Source of the DNA: Numida meleagris
Taxonomy: Eukaryota; Chordata; Aves; Galliformes; Numididae
Length of the DNA stretch: 64,000 nt
Assembly (NCBI RefSeq): GCF_002078875.1
Contig: NC_034415.1
Coordinates: forward strand, 23,460,331 to 23,524,330
Direction of reading: 5' to 3'
The notes beneath the pieces were generated by a model. It did not search any database. It saw nothing but the letters and a program-made list of their open reading frames with translations, and had not been told where the DNA came from. Made by a program: the position numbers and the translations under genes. Below are positions 51,701-63,446 of this stretch, piece after piece. Position 1 is the stretch's first letter. Each line of letters starts with the position of its first letter.

Positions 51701-54700
51701 TTCAATATGTTGGAACACACAGGGGAATTAAAGAGTTTCAAAAACAAATTTATGGCATTAGGTGCTGAATGCTAAATCTAATGAAAATGCAAATTCAGAA
51801 GTATCTCCTGCTCACACTTCATGCAAAGGAATGCAGTTTGATAAAGTGATAAAATTCAGATTGTTTTAAGTCAGGAGAAAATTATGTTAAAATGCCTCTG
51901 CTTGGTTGGCTTTTTATAAAGCCAGTTCTACCACAAAGACTAGTACTTTTCCTGAAGTCTTTCTGCTTTGTTTCCTCAAGTACATCTGAGACAGATCATA
52001 ATAAAAGCCCAGTTCCAAATGCTTCCAAATGCTTTGAGAAAATACAAATACATAGATGTATAATTTTAATATTTGTAACTTTACAACTATCCATATACAA
52101 CTACAAGCATCACTGTTCCTTTGAAATAAGGGAAGCAGAATTTTGCTAACAACTCTGAATGTTGGTTATTCTACAGAATAAGCAGTGCATAGAAAAATAT
52201 GATTTAACCTTACGACAATAATGTACAGGAATGTTGCAGTGTCATCTAAATTATTGTCCGTCCTTGGCATTAATAGTTAACAAATCATTTACAATAAAAT
52301 TAAGGAAGGTTAGCAACAGCACACTATTCAAGTGTCAAGAAAGCAAAAATTGTTGATTTTCGTAGCCGTTATATTTGATTTGCTAGGATAGCAAATGGAT
52401 AGGATGTTTTCAATATTTATTTTCAATATATTTCAAAGTAGTTCAACTCTTAAAGCTAACAGTACTTTCAAGACATAAAAACACTATGTAAGCTTTAATT
52501 TAAAGTTAATTTCCACTCACACAATCAGTACCAATAAAATGGAACTGACCTACAACAGACAGCATTTGTTTCTGTTACAGTTGGTTTATTTTACTTAGTT
52601 TCTGATATGGGATACTGCTTTTACCTGGTTGCATCACATATTTATAGCTCTTACATTTACATAAGAATGACTGCACTTTATTTACTGCATTTCTCATACA
52701 AAACTATGAGTTACTTGCAAACTAAATAATCTGACTTCACAAAGGACCATACCTAGCAGAAATAAGAGTTGAAAGATAATATTAACCAGACTCTTCACAA
52801 CTGCCTAGGTTTTCTTTTAATTCAAATGGCTTTATCTAAAACTTCTGATTTGGCGGAACTTGAGGGGAAAAAAGCCCTGCTTTGCCAGATGTGGTTCACA
52901 AAGTTCTTTCCAATTCATCTAAGAACATTTCCTTATTCTCAAATCTTCTAGTAAATGCTCGAAAGCTAAAAGTGACTGAAGTTGATACTTTCGTATAGAT
53001 AGTTGTAAAATTATATAAATTGTGGGGAAAATATACTAGGTTTCTCTTCAGACCAATTGAATAGTTGAAAGATATTTTGTAACTTCTGAATAGCAAAAAA
53101 AACATGGAAAAAGTATCTTATTTCTTCAACAATATATGTATTTAACAACTGAAGTGTAAAATTAGTATAATCCATAATTATCAAAGCCAACGAGAATTGC
53201 AAAAATCTGAATGTCACGTTTAATAAAGAGTTGAATGGAACATAATTCTGTATCAATTTGACCATCACATACCCATGAGATCCACACCACTTGCATGTTA
53301 CAATAGTCTAAATTACAAAATTTTACATCATCTCTACTACCACTACAGTGGGAGAGCCACAACTCTACATTTAGTACAAGAAAGAAAAATCAAGAACATT
53401 AAAGCTTTGTTTTTCACTGAGCTATAAATTTGAAAACCTACTTTCTAGCACATCAAGCACAATTCAGACCTGTTTTTGATAAGCATCAAATGAGTAAATT
53501 TAAAAAACTGAAAGACGCTTCCAGTGGGGATGATGGAGTAAACACAGTTAATTTGTTAACATTTACTCTGTCTCTTTTCACTGACTGTCAAGGAAATCAT
53601 ATTTTACATTTTTTTTTCCCAGTATGTGCTTGGAAAGGATTTCCTGATAATCTACACTAAATCTCACTGAAGGGTGACAACAAAAAATCAATATGCATCT
53701 CTGAAGAATAATCTAGCTAAACATTTACATTTAAAATATTCATTTGTATTTATGCATGAGATACTCTCAGCAAAAAGAAATTCCCTTCCTGTATGCATAC
53801 AGTTTCTTTTTGTAGGCTTTTATAGTTAGCAGACTTTAAATCAATAAAATAAATATATATTACTCAAATTAGTTTTGTGATAAAAACAGCTAGAATTCAT
53901 GTAAAATAACAATTTACTTAGGTAGGAAGCTGTATTAGCCTCTGCTTCACATAAATTTGTTTTCTCCTTCTGCAGCCATAGGTAGGAAGCAACCCACAGG
54001 GAATAGCTATTATACTTGAATCCTGGCTATTCCAAACCCATGGAATTACCATTCCACACACCTGCTGGAAAGATATTCTGTTTAATCTTGCTATTGAGTC
54101 AATCCTAAATCTAACATATGGAACTCAATATCAATGTCAAGTCCTACCACAAATCCCACAGTATTCTGTAGTCCTCTGGTGTTGGGATAAGTTTTACCCA
54201 CAGAACAGAACTCAACAGAATACAAACACAAGATGATGCAGTGTAAGAAACATTCTACTTCCTGCATCACTCCTGATGATGGTCTTGCACTAGAATGTGC
54301 AAATCCTGCAAGGAGAAACCATACCGCAGTGCACACACAAACAAAATCTTGTGTGAAGCTTCATGTGAGTTTTCAGAGGGTAATATGAGCACACTAAGCA
54401 CAAGCCTCCACAAAACACAAGAAGTATGCTACACAACTAGAAGCATTCTGTAGCGAATCACCATTTCATTGCAAGAAAACTACCATCAGATTTGCCATTC
54501 CAAGAAAAGTTTGTTGTAATGTGTGAGTTTAAGGATCTGAACTCATGGACTTCAGTGTCAGAGTTGACAGAGGCTAATCATATGAAATACTCAAGAATGT
54601 TGATAAAAATGATCTCATCACATTTAAAAATTGTACTGAGGAAGTGGTTTATTTGTTGTCTCTTACACTGGAAAATTTGGAAAAAAACAGCAAACAGTAG

Positions 54701-56462
54701 TAATAGTCTTGTGCAGTAACTGGCTTAGAGAAAACAGAAGTCTTGGGGCAGATTATTTATATTGTTTATATCAATCTACTAAAAGCTTTAGAAAGATTAT
54801 CCTTTCAATGACGGTGTAAACTATAGTCAGCAGTATACACTAGATCTAGCAGAAACACTTGCAGTTGTTTTAAATCTATACGGATATGTTCCACTGCATG
54901 TACTTCCTTAGTAAAAACAGTAATAAAAAACTCATTTCTACTTGAAAAGCCTTCTGAGTTTTAGCTGCTACATAACATAATGCATATTTAGACTAGCATG
55001 TTATTTAGTAAAAGATGTCCAAACAAGATGATTTGATGTTGGAACAGTCATCTCAGAACAACCAGAGCAATGTAAGGTAGAATAATTGTCAAGTCAATCT
55101 CTAGCTTACACTTTATTGCAGAAATAAATTGAACTCTGCTCTAGCTTTTTGACACATAATTCTGATACTAATGGGTTCAAATCCATTTCTCTTTGCTCTC
55201 CTTCCTAACAGGAAGCTTTATGTAATACTGTGTCAGAAATCCAACAGTTACTGGCTAATGTTTCCCTTAAATAAAAAGTGCCTGCCTGTAATACTATTAA
55301 CAGCTGCCATCAGTTTACAGTAATGAGCTGCAGTTCATCACAATAGCACTGCTATGAAAATTAGAAGCTTCCATGGAGGTTCTCAATTTGCAAAAAAATT
55401 AGAGGCATCATGAGCAGACGTGTAAAAGCAGACATTGGCTATTTAAGGCTTACAGGCCAGATCTTACACCAGTGCAACTATACACAATCATTGTAATTAT
55501 AATCAGTTGATGATACCGTATTAAGTATTAAATACTTAGTTCTCTTTGGGGGGTCAATATATAAATCCAGCACTATTTATCATTCCAAAACAAAGAACTG
55601 CACACTCCCTTGTTTCCCCAAAGACTTCACAGCTTCTTCAAAGGAAGATTTAAGGATTTTTGGCTTTAGGAAAAAGTGATTTAATTATACCTATTGTAAT
55701 ATCTTGGGTCACCCATACAGTGCAGAGGTATCTTCCAGTGTATGTTAAAATAGTAAGTAATAATAGCTATAAACAATAGGCTATTCATTTTCTTTCCTCC
55801 CTACATAATTTAGAAAAAAGAAAACTGCATAACTTAAATCTTAATACCTCCAGAATTTGATAAAGCAATCATACACTTATAGAAAATATATCAATAGAAT
55901 AAAAAACCTGATCCATTGTGTCTCATAATGGGAAAAAATGACACTAATTATTAACCAGCATACGTAAAAAAGAAAATACTCTTATATAAACCATGTAATT
56001 AACCTGTAGAAATATTGCTTCAAGTTCAATAAATATACAATCAAGTTAGACAAGGATGAAACATTTCATAGAATCCCACCTGCCCCTACTAAAAACAGTC
56101 TGGAGGCAACTACTGGGGACTTCTGACTATTTAGATGGGTGGGAACTCCGTGGTATCACAACACGCAGAGCATGATGAATATCCATCAGGCTGGCCAGAA
56201 TGTAACTAGGATTTTCCTACAATGTGTGCAACATGCACAAGGTGCATAGATCAATTCTGCCTATACTGCTGACAGAGGTGTTGAAAATGGGGATTACTTT
56301 ACATTTTCCTACTTAATAATAGTACTTTAGGCACCAGCAACTGGACATTGTCCAGATTAGGATACTAGACTGGAAGGATCCTGAATTTGACCTGCAACAT
56401 GGGTCAGATTTTACTTCTAACCTTTACGAAAGTCACAAGAAAACAATGCTCTAAGTGAAAAG
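48719..56462. other. Unique intronic sequence
   Basis: About 7.7 kb of AT-rich DNA with no recognised repeat or gene. A B-box-like match (GGTTCAAATCC, 55174-55184) has no tRNA structure around it. A 10-bp tandem duplication TTCCAAATGC lies near 52014-52033. Confidence 0.6.
49044..49058. repeat. T15 homopolymer
   Basis: This is a run of 15 T residues with no associated element. Confidence 0.9.
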
Positions 56463-56654
56463 ATGGACGAGAATCAGCGATACAGGGCAGACACAGCAAG
56501 AACGACAGAGGGTTGCTTTTCTGCCATTTTTTCATTATCAGACAAGCCCCCCTCAGCTTTCAAGAGCAGTAACAAAACCGCAGTCCAGAGCTGTAGTCCT
56601 GGCTACTTCCTGGACTACACAGTATTGACACTGTATTCTTTGAAGAAGGTAAGT
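56463..56654 (+). other. ATG-to-donor open stretch, possible antisense exon
   Basis: An ATG with a favourable context (AAGATGG) at 56463 opens 62 codons that end exactly at AAG/GTAAGT (56649-56654) in phase 0. Without splicing the frame runs on to 56816. The translation shows no recognisable domain. It lies on the strand opposite AGBL4. No upstream promoter or downstream acceptor can be assigned, so it is recorded only as a candidate. Confidence 0.2.
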
Positions 56655-57377
56655 TTCCATTATTTAGTGAGTCAGGCTACTTCAGATAAGAGTAGAACCT
56701 GTTCCTTGTGGTTTTCTTGTGCAATCCAAGAGCAATATGACTTGAATTCACAAGCCCTGAGTCATGACTGGGTTTCCACAAAATGTACTGAAAAGTGCGT
56801 TGAATACTTGGAGTGAAAATGAGTTGCTGATAGGTGAATGACGAATGAATGCACACTGGCTAAAAGGGTCTCTCAAGTGTGCAATCTTTTCAAGAAAACA
56901 CAACAATGCAGCACTATCATTGCGTCACTTGACATTCTGATGGAGGTTATATGTGCTCAAGATCAGTGGAGGATTTACTACTTCTCTCAACACCATCAAA
57001 ATTCAAGTTTTCTTCAATTTTCCCCACATGTATTGTATCAGAAATGTAAAGACACTCTGTGCACAATGACCCAACATTGGCTTCTTAATGGGCTCTTGTG
57101 TTAAAAATCACAGTTAGCATAAAACAGTAATGAAGGAAATAGGTTGCAGGATCTAGCTCTCTAGTTTCACCTCTAACACTAAAAAGCAGAATAGAGGATT
57201 CTTAGACGCGTATGCTTAATACACTCATAATCAGTTGCCATGCACTGGCTGCTTCACTGCACTTTCCAAACTGTTTCTAAACTGTGCCCTACAAGATATC
57301 ACTATAATTTCAGACTTTCTTGGTAGGAAAAAAAACCCACAATTTCCTACAGTTTTTCAGCACTAGCTTCTCTTTCT

Positions 57378-57720
57378 AGAACCACACAATGGTTTGGATT
57401 GAAAACAACATTTAAAGATCATCTAGTCTGATCCCCCTGCCACAGGCAGGGACATCTTTCATGAGAACGGGTTGCCCAAAGCCCCATCCAGCCTTGCCTT
57501 GAATATTGCCTGGAATCAGACATACACAACTTCTTCAGATAACCTGTTCCAGGATTGTACCACTGTCGTAATGAAGAAATAATTCTTCTTTTGTATAACT
57601 AATCTATATCTACCATTTTTCCATCTAAAACCATTACCCCTTGTCCTATCACTACATGCCTCCGTAAAGAGTCTCTCTCCATTTTTCTTATTGGCCCCTT
57701 TTAAGTATTGAAATTACACA
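57378..57720 (-). mobile_element. CR1 LINE 3'-end fragment, antisense
   Basis: The plus strand is the reverse complement of the CR1 ORF2 end and 3' UTR: AGAACCACACAATGGTTTGG, AAGATCATCTAGTCTGATCC, CCATCCAGCCTTGCCTTGAA, CCCCTTGTCCTATCACTACA and TGCCTCCGTAAAGAGTCTCT. About 340 bp remain, on the minus strand. It aligns over the same part of CR1 as the copy at 2486-2829 but differs at many positions, so the two come from different subfamilies or ages. Confidence 0.94.
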
Positions 57721-60700
57721 CATTCTGATGTAAACACTTTTCAGTTATAAAAATAGAATGAAATCAGATTTGCACAGAAGAAGATTAACACTGGAACTAA
57801 AAAAGGAGGTATTTACTCATAAATAAAAAAGTTTCTAAAATGCAAGAAAATAAGCATGTCACATCACTGACATCAAGATCAACATAATGCTGATTTTGTT
57901 TATAGCATTTATAAAATTTTTTGACATTCAGAGTGACAGATGCCATCATAATAGGAAATTAAACACACCTGGTCATTAGTTTCCTGTAAGCATAAACCAG
58001 TGTAATATCTGAAACATACAGTATGTTCGCAACAATTAAAAAACACTGGCATTTAAAATTTCCTTAATGACACCTGGAATAAAAAAGTTTATGAATTTAA
58101 CACTGTCAGGCCAAGAGAGAATATTTTGTCTGGACAGCAGTTGTTTTTACTAACACTGAATATTGCCTTTGTTTACTAAACTATGTGTACTCATTACTTT
58201 TCAAAATATGATGCACGTCATGACAACTTTGGATAATGTCATGAAGATGCACACTGTATTGTACTTACTAAAGCTTCACACGAACCCTCAATCTATTACA
58301 AGCACAACATAATTATTGATCCAAAATAAAATTATACATACTTGAAAGGATTCCAACTCAGAAGAACCATCGCTTATAAATCTAATTTTATACATAACCA
58401 ACATAGGCACAATTTTCAAAAATGGAAAAACTATTTTTCTTCAGAACTGTGGTAAGTTCAATTGATTTTTTTGTAACGTTGAGATGAACATACAATCTAT
58501 TTCAAATGTCGTTGTTTTGTCTGTTATTTAACTAACATTTCATATGGCTTCCCTAGTAAAAAAAAAATAATGACCTCAATTACTATACATATCATCTGAC
58601 CGTACGCACTTTGCACTTTCAACTTACAACAATATTAAACACTTTCTAATGAAACAACTTTCTAGTTGCATTCTAAGTAAATAACATAGGATTCTTTGAT
58701 TTTAACCTTGGTTTGGGTTTACTTCCATAGATAATGATCAAATCCTTGTTGCTGAATATCCATTTTTCTCCTCCATAATTCTCAGCATGTTTTGTCAGTA
58801 TCTTTATGATGGAGAACTCCTAATGTATTTATCAACACTTACTGAACAAAATTTGGCACTATTAGGAAACTCCTTATGTTGGAAATTCTTTTTTTAATCT
58901 CAGTGAAAATACCACTTCTGAACATGATTCATCAGACAGCAGAGTTGTTCAGGGTGCGTACACATACAGAATAACTTGTATGGCCTAAATGTGCATTTGT
59001 ATAAGATGGTTGCTGTTCTTTAGAGTAATTAACAACCTCAAAGATATTCTTCATCTTTTTATCACTTTGCTGCATTCAACTCTTACCTCTTCTCAAATTC
59101 AACAAAAGTAAATTTGCTAGTACAGAGATCATCTTTTTCTAGTGGGGCTACTGTATCAGGAACTCTGATTGTCTACACTTTAACTGGAATTTCTGGGTAT
59201 GGCCCTAAAGTAAAACAATTATTTTCATCTGTAAAGTGTTCTAACTGTGGTATACTAGCAAATTTTTTTAAAGTAATTTATCACAGGTACACTTTTTGCC
59301 CTTAGTTCTCAAATTAATCACTGTTGCTTCTAACACCTTTAATGACATTCTAGCTTAGAAGCAATCATGCATCTGAAGCACAGTCTATTTAAAATACTTG
59401 AAATGCAAACTAGATGTGACATTTGTTCATTCAGTTTCCAGTTTCAGAGAAGGAGGTTAGCAAAATCATAGACATAGCATTGTAGAGGCCGTGGTTAAAA
59501 TTAATAGGAAACAAACCCTACCCAATAAAGAGCATTGCCTAGAAAAAGACAGTAGCCTGTGACATATGTATAATTAGAGAAATTGGTGGCTTTGCCCATT
59601 GGAAAGTGCGTTCTACAGCAAATCCTATTTTCTTCATTCTCCTTTTCATGGTTATTGTAAGCGTAATCATAGCATGATTACAGTCCTTATATAGAATACA
59701 TCAGTTATGGGTTTGTTGTTCATTCCAATATCAGTGTTAATTGAAATCACTGAACAAATGACTGAAAGATCTGAACTGTAGAGTCCTATCAGACCAACTG
59801 ACTTGCAAGTCAGAAACCATATGGGGAGACCAGAAGGCCAAATTTCACACCTCACAGGCATATTATATAATGGTTCTTTCTTCCCATAAATGTAAACCAT
59901 TAGCTACCACTTTTTGATTTTTCCTTGCTAAACAAAATGCATAAGATTTAACTAACAACATGACGTGTTGAGTCCAAGTTATAAGGAGGAAGGAGCTCAC
60001 TAGTGTCCAAGTAAAAGAAAATTTCTACTGGTTCCAATGTAGCATAGGGAAAAGTATCAAATAAAATAAATTTCTCATAAGTTTCTAAAAGTAATTCTGA
60101 AAAAGATTATGGATTTCACTGCTGTGCTACATAGCATAGTTCTTTTACCTGCCCCTGTTAGTTAAGTACAACAGCAAACTAACACATATGTAACATAAGA
60201 AAGGAAGCAATCACTCTGAAAAAGACTTATGTATGATAGTGAACAACAAATTAGACATGGGTTTCCATAGTGACAAAGTAACAAAAGGCTGCTGCAGTTT
60301 TCAGCTGTCTATACTAAGAGAGTAACAGAGCAAAGGGACTAGAATCTCTTCTCTGTAAGCTGGCATGCTAGTGAACTCAGAATTGGCTGTTAAATTTTCG
60401 TTCCATATTATGAAGAAAATATGGAAGGAATTGGAAGAGGAATAATAATAATAAAAGCAAGAAGTTCTGCAAGAAGCAAAACCATTAAGTGCTATGGATT
60501 TGGATTTCATGGTTGGATTCTCTGCTATCTTAAATATGCAAATTCCAATGAGTACTTTTTCCTGTGCATCTCCTCCGCGGATTCTCTGATGTTGAATAAG
60601 AAATGATCTCATGCTACAGCCTTTCTGCCAGTGGGAACATTAATGGGGTCTTTTGCCCATCTGGCTGTTTCCTTTCCTGAAATTTACAGGAATTCCTGTC

Positions 60701-62596
60701 CAGCGAGGTTGAAATTGGCTGAGTTTAAAAGCTATTGAGAGAGAAGGGAGTGGAGAAAGATAATTAACCACACAAAAAAATCTAGGCTAGCAAGTGTAAC
60801 ACAGACTGTGTGATCATATAAGCCTTGTTTCCCTAGGAAACTAGGCTAATTATCAAAGGGTTGGAAAGATTCACTTATGATGAAAGTCTGAAGGTCCCAA
60901 AGCAGAAAAATACTTAAACACTTAAAACTAAAGTAATCCATTGGATAGAGGACAGAAAGAACCAAACATGATAGCTAGGATAAGAGAGAAATGCTGAAAA
61001 ATTTGGTAACTGACAGAAATGTAAATGTTAGTCAAGGATGGAGAGGATTTTTTGTACCAGGAGAAATTATTAAGCAGAACTACAACTTGGAATAACGTGA
61101 TTAAATAGAGGAAAGTTTTAGTCTATATATCAAGTAGTGGTATTAGTGAGAGGAATCTATGGAAAGGTTTCTAAATACAAGTGGTGAAAGCTCCATGGCT
61201 TAAGACAAAACTGCAGTGTGAAAAAAATGAACCAAACAAGGCATGGACAGTGAGATTGACAAGAATATCTCAAAGGTTTTTCCTCATCATTTCTCTGTAG
61301 GTTCATAATACACCACAATGCACTAAACTTACTGAGAAATCCCAGCTTTCTAATAGGGGAACTGAAAACTAAATGAAAAATACATAACGTCTCTGTGATT
61401 CTTGCCTTTCCACCTTGCCTTTTTCTTTCACTTTTTATCATTTTGCCAATTTTTTGTGTCAATGACTGGTTTGATCCAACAGAAGAAAAACAAAATGGAT
61501 GATCGCTAAGCCAGATAGTGAAATGGGGTTGCTTGTTTTCTCATGTTAAATTTGAAATTCATTTCATTATGAATAAAAGCTTTAGTGTGAAATATTAAGA
61601 AGGTTGAGGAGATTCTTAGCATATGAAAATTTTCAACTTTTTGTTTTAAATTTAAGTAGTTAAGAATTTGAAACTGAATGAAAAGGAACAGTAAGAAGGA
61701 AATTTAATATACAAAATATGTAAAACTAGTAAATTTAGTAACCTCACCTAAATGGCTGAAACCAGACCTGGGATATGTAAACATAAAGATCTGCCTATCA
61801 CATTAACTGTAAGTTACACTAAAAATAAGTATATTTATACAGACAATTACTTAGAGTTACTAAGATATCTACTTGTGCAAATACAGAGATTGAAGTTACT
61901 TGCACATTAATGCAACATTTCTAAGCAATACTGCATATAGTGGTTTGGTTTTACTTTATAGCAATAAAAAATAATCGAAATGCACAAACCAGGTTACACA
62001 GAACATTTGATATAGAGTTTCTAGAATTCATTTAATATAGCTGAGATGCAATGACTAATACTGCCCATGTCTGCTAGTACAAAGACCTAAATAAGGTTCC
62101 AGACTAGATTACATTCATGCAGGTCTCATTTTAACGGAAATTGGAGAGATGAAAAAAAGATTATAGGAAGACACATTATAAAAACAGACCTCGCAAGTCA
62201 AACTTAATAGTGAAACTGTTCTCTTTCATGTAGACAACCATGAAAACAAATATCCTGTAAGCACTAGATATATATTGTATCTTTCTACCAGATCTCTTTG
62301 CCTCCTTGAGACAGATTCTCATTCATCTCATGACTATATAATTTGATTATAGTTGACTAAGGCACAGCAGGGGAAAGGGCCTGTCTGATAAACTATCAGG
62401 CTCCAGGAACATAGATAAACAATTTCATGATTTCTAGTTGTAACAGGAATGGAACAGTGGTGGATATGAAAATATTAGTCTCATAGGAATACAAGAATAA
62501 GCTTCTGCAGTTTTTTTCTCTCACTGAATGTGGGTTTTTTTCCCCCATTAGGTGAAAATCACAGTCTGATTATGATAAATTACAATAAAATACCAG
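57721..62596. other. Unique intronic sequence
   Basis: No recognised repeat or gene in 4.9 kb. Frames of about 100 codons at 60301-60612 and 61157-61462 (minus) show no domain or splice context. Confidence 0.6.
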
Positions 62597-62652
62597 AAAA
62601 AATCCAAGGTACATGTGGAAACTCCACTTTCCACATGTACCTTGGATTTTTT
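62597..62652. repeat. Perfect 25-bp inverted repeat (hairpin)
   Basis: The left arm at 62597-62621 (AAAAAATCCAAGG, then TACATGTGGAAA) is exactly complementary to the right arm at 62628-62652. A 6-nt loop, CTCCAC, separates them. Pairing stops on both sides of the arms. The structure would form in AGBL4 pre-mRNA about 640 nt after the donor at 63297. The middle of each arm contains the palindrome GTACATGT-like core. No terminal repeat or known element surrounds it. Confidence 0.97.
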
Positions 62653-63290
62653 TTATCCAATCTTTGCTGATTTGTCAGTGTGAAAGATTTTTATTATTAT
62701 TACTTTTGTTCGTTTAGAACAAGTGAAACAAATGGAAAAAGGAAGTATTTTATCTTTTTTTGTTGTTGTTGTTTCATTTTTTAATGAAAATAAGTGTTAT
62801 TTTAAAGTAGGTGAAAGAGTTTCCTGTCAAGATCTTTCACATTTCAAGATACATATTTTTCACAGGATCCACATTGACAGTCTACTGCTCTTCTGTTACA
62901 AGACAATAGTAATATCTGTTTGTAATGCTAACTCATTGTTCTAGATCTTTTAATGAAGGCTTGAGTGATAAGACTTCATTTTCATATGTACATCAGCTAT
63001 ACATATATACATTTGTATACATCAGCCATTATCAATATAAATCATATTAGGCAGTAATTCTTATGCTGTCTTTGTAATAGTGATCTGTTTTAGACAGCCA
63101 GAAAAGCATAACAATATCCAGTCAGGATGATAGTTGCTTTTACTTATCAAAATTCAAAGGATAGAAACATATTTTACAGCAAATTGATAGTTACAAACCC
63201 TGGGCAGCATCTTTTTTCTTTCAGAAGGAAAATATCTTATGTTCTGGTGTAAGCAATGTTTAAAGCTGTCATACTATTTAAATTAATATG
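62653..63290. other. Intronic sequence just downstream of the AGBL4 donor
   Basis: AT-rich with a short TTG repeat near 62759-62773 and ATT repeats near 62691-62701. No coding feature is seen. Confidence 0.6.
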
Positions 63291-63297
63291 CACTTAC
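63291..63297 (-). promoter_or_regulatory. AGBL4: 5' splice site (donor) of the AGBL4 exon
   Basis: On the minus strand the exon ends in CAG and is followed by GTAAGTG, a near-perfect U1 consensus. The exon ends on a codon boundary, so the intron that follows (63297 down to 1 and beyond) is phase 0. Confidence 0.93.
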
Positions 63298-63422
63298 CTG
63301 TGATTCTTTTACATTTTCAACAGTGAAGTTGAACCAAACTCGAAAGCGTGGGTTACAGGTATCCGGTCTAATGAAAAGGTCATACTCAAATTCTGTGATG
63401 TGGTCCACTCTTCCAAGGTTAC
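63298..63422 (-). CDS. AGBL4: AGBL4 (CCP6) internal coding exon, N-terminal domain
   Basis: This is a partial gene: one internal exon of cytosolic carboxypeptidase 6, a zinc M14-family enzyme that removes glutamates from polyglutamylated tubulin and other proteins in the cytoplasm. Read on the minus strand, the first two bases (GT) complete a split glycine codon and 41 full codons follow without a stop. They begin NLGRVDHITEF, contain EYDLFIRPDTCNPRFRVW and end FTVENVKESQ. I recognise this as the N-terminal beta-sandwich region that precedes the carboxypeptidase domain in AGBL4; no zinc ligands are expected here. AGTPBP1 and other CCP paralogues differ clearly in this stretch, as far as I recall them. 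The upstream intron is phase 1 and the downstream intron phase 0. The acceptor TTTTGTAG lies just above 63422 and the donor GTAAGTG just below 63298. The segment is probably one of the first few coding exons; the exact exon number cannot be read from this window. Confidence 0.95.
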
Positions 63423-63446
63423 CTACAAAAAACATGTGAAAAATAA
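63423..63446 (-). promoter_or_regulatory. AGBL4: 3' splice site (acceptor) with pyrimidine tract
   Basis: On the minus strand a T-rich run (TTTTTCACATGTTTTTTG) leads into TAG at 63425-63423, immediately before the exon. The tract is short and interrupted by purines, so this acceptor is of moderate strength by eye. No branch point stands out. Confidence 0.88.

Larger units (their letters stand above)
1..63297 (-). other. AGBL4: AGBL4 intron downstream of the exon (partial, more than 63 kb)
   Basis: Everything below the donor at 63297 belongs to a single phase-0 intron that continues past the start of the window. I looked for the next AGBL4 coding segment on the minus strand and for nested genes on both strands, and recognised none. 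The content is AT-rich unique sequence with CR1 and mariner insertions, annotated separately. AGBL4 is known in other vertebrates for exceptionally long introns, so this length is expected. Confidence 0.88.

Noticed and set aside
54091..54336. 81-codon minus-strand frame with a protein-like look
   Set aside because: I could not match it to any family, and there is no start context, splice site or neighbouring homologous sequence to support a gene or pseudogene.
55174..55184. tRNA-type B box GGTTCAAATCC
   Set aside because: The flanks do not pair into tRNA stems and no A box is present.
60301..60612. 103-codon minus-strand frame
   Set aside because: It contains a run of tyrosines and serines from an AATAAT repeat and has no domain or splice context.
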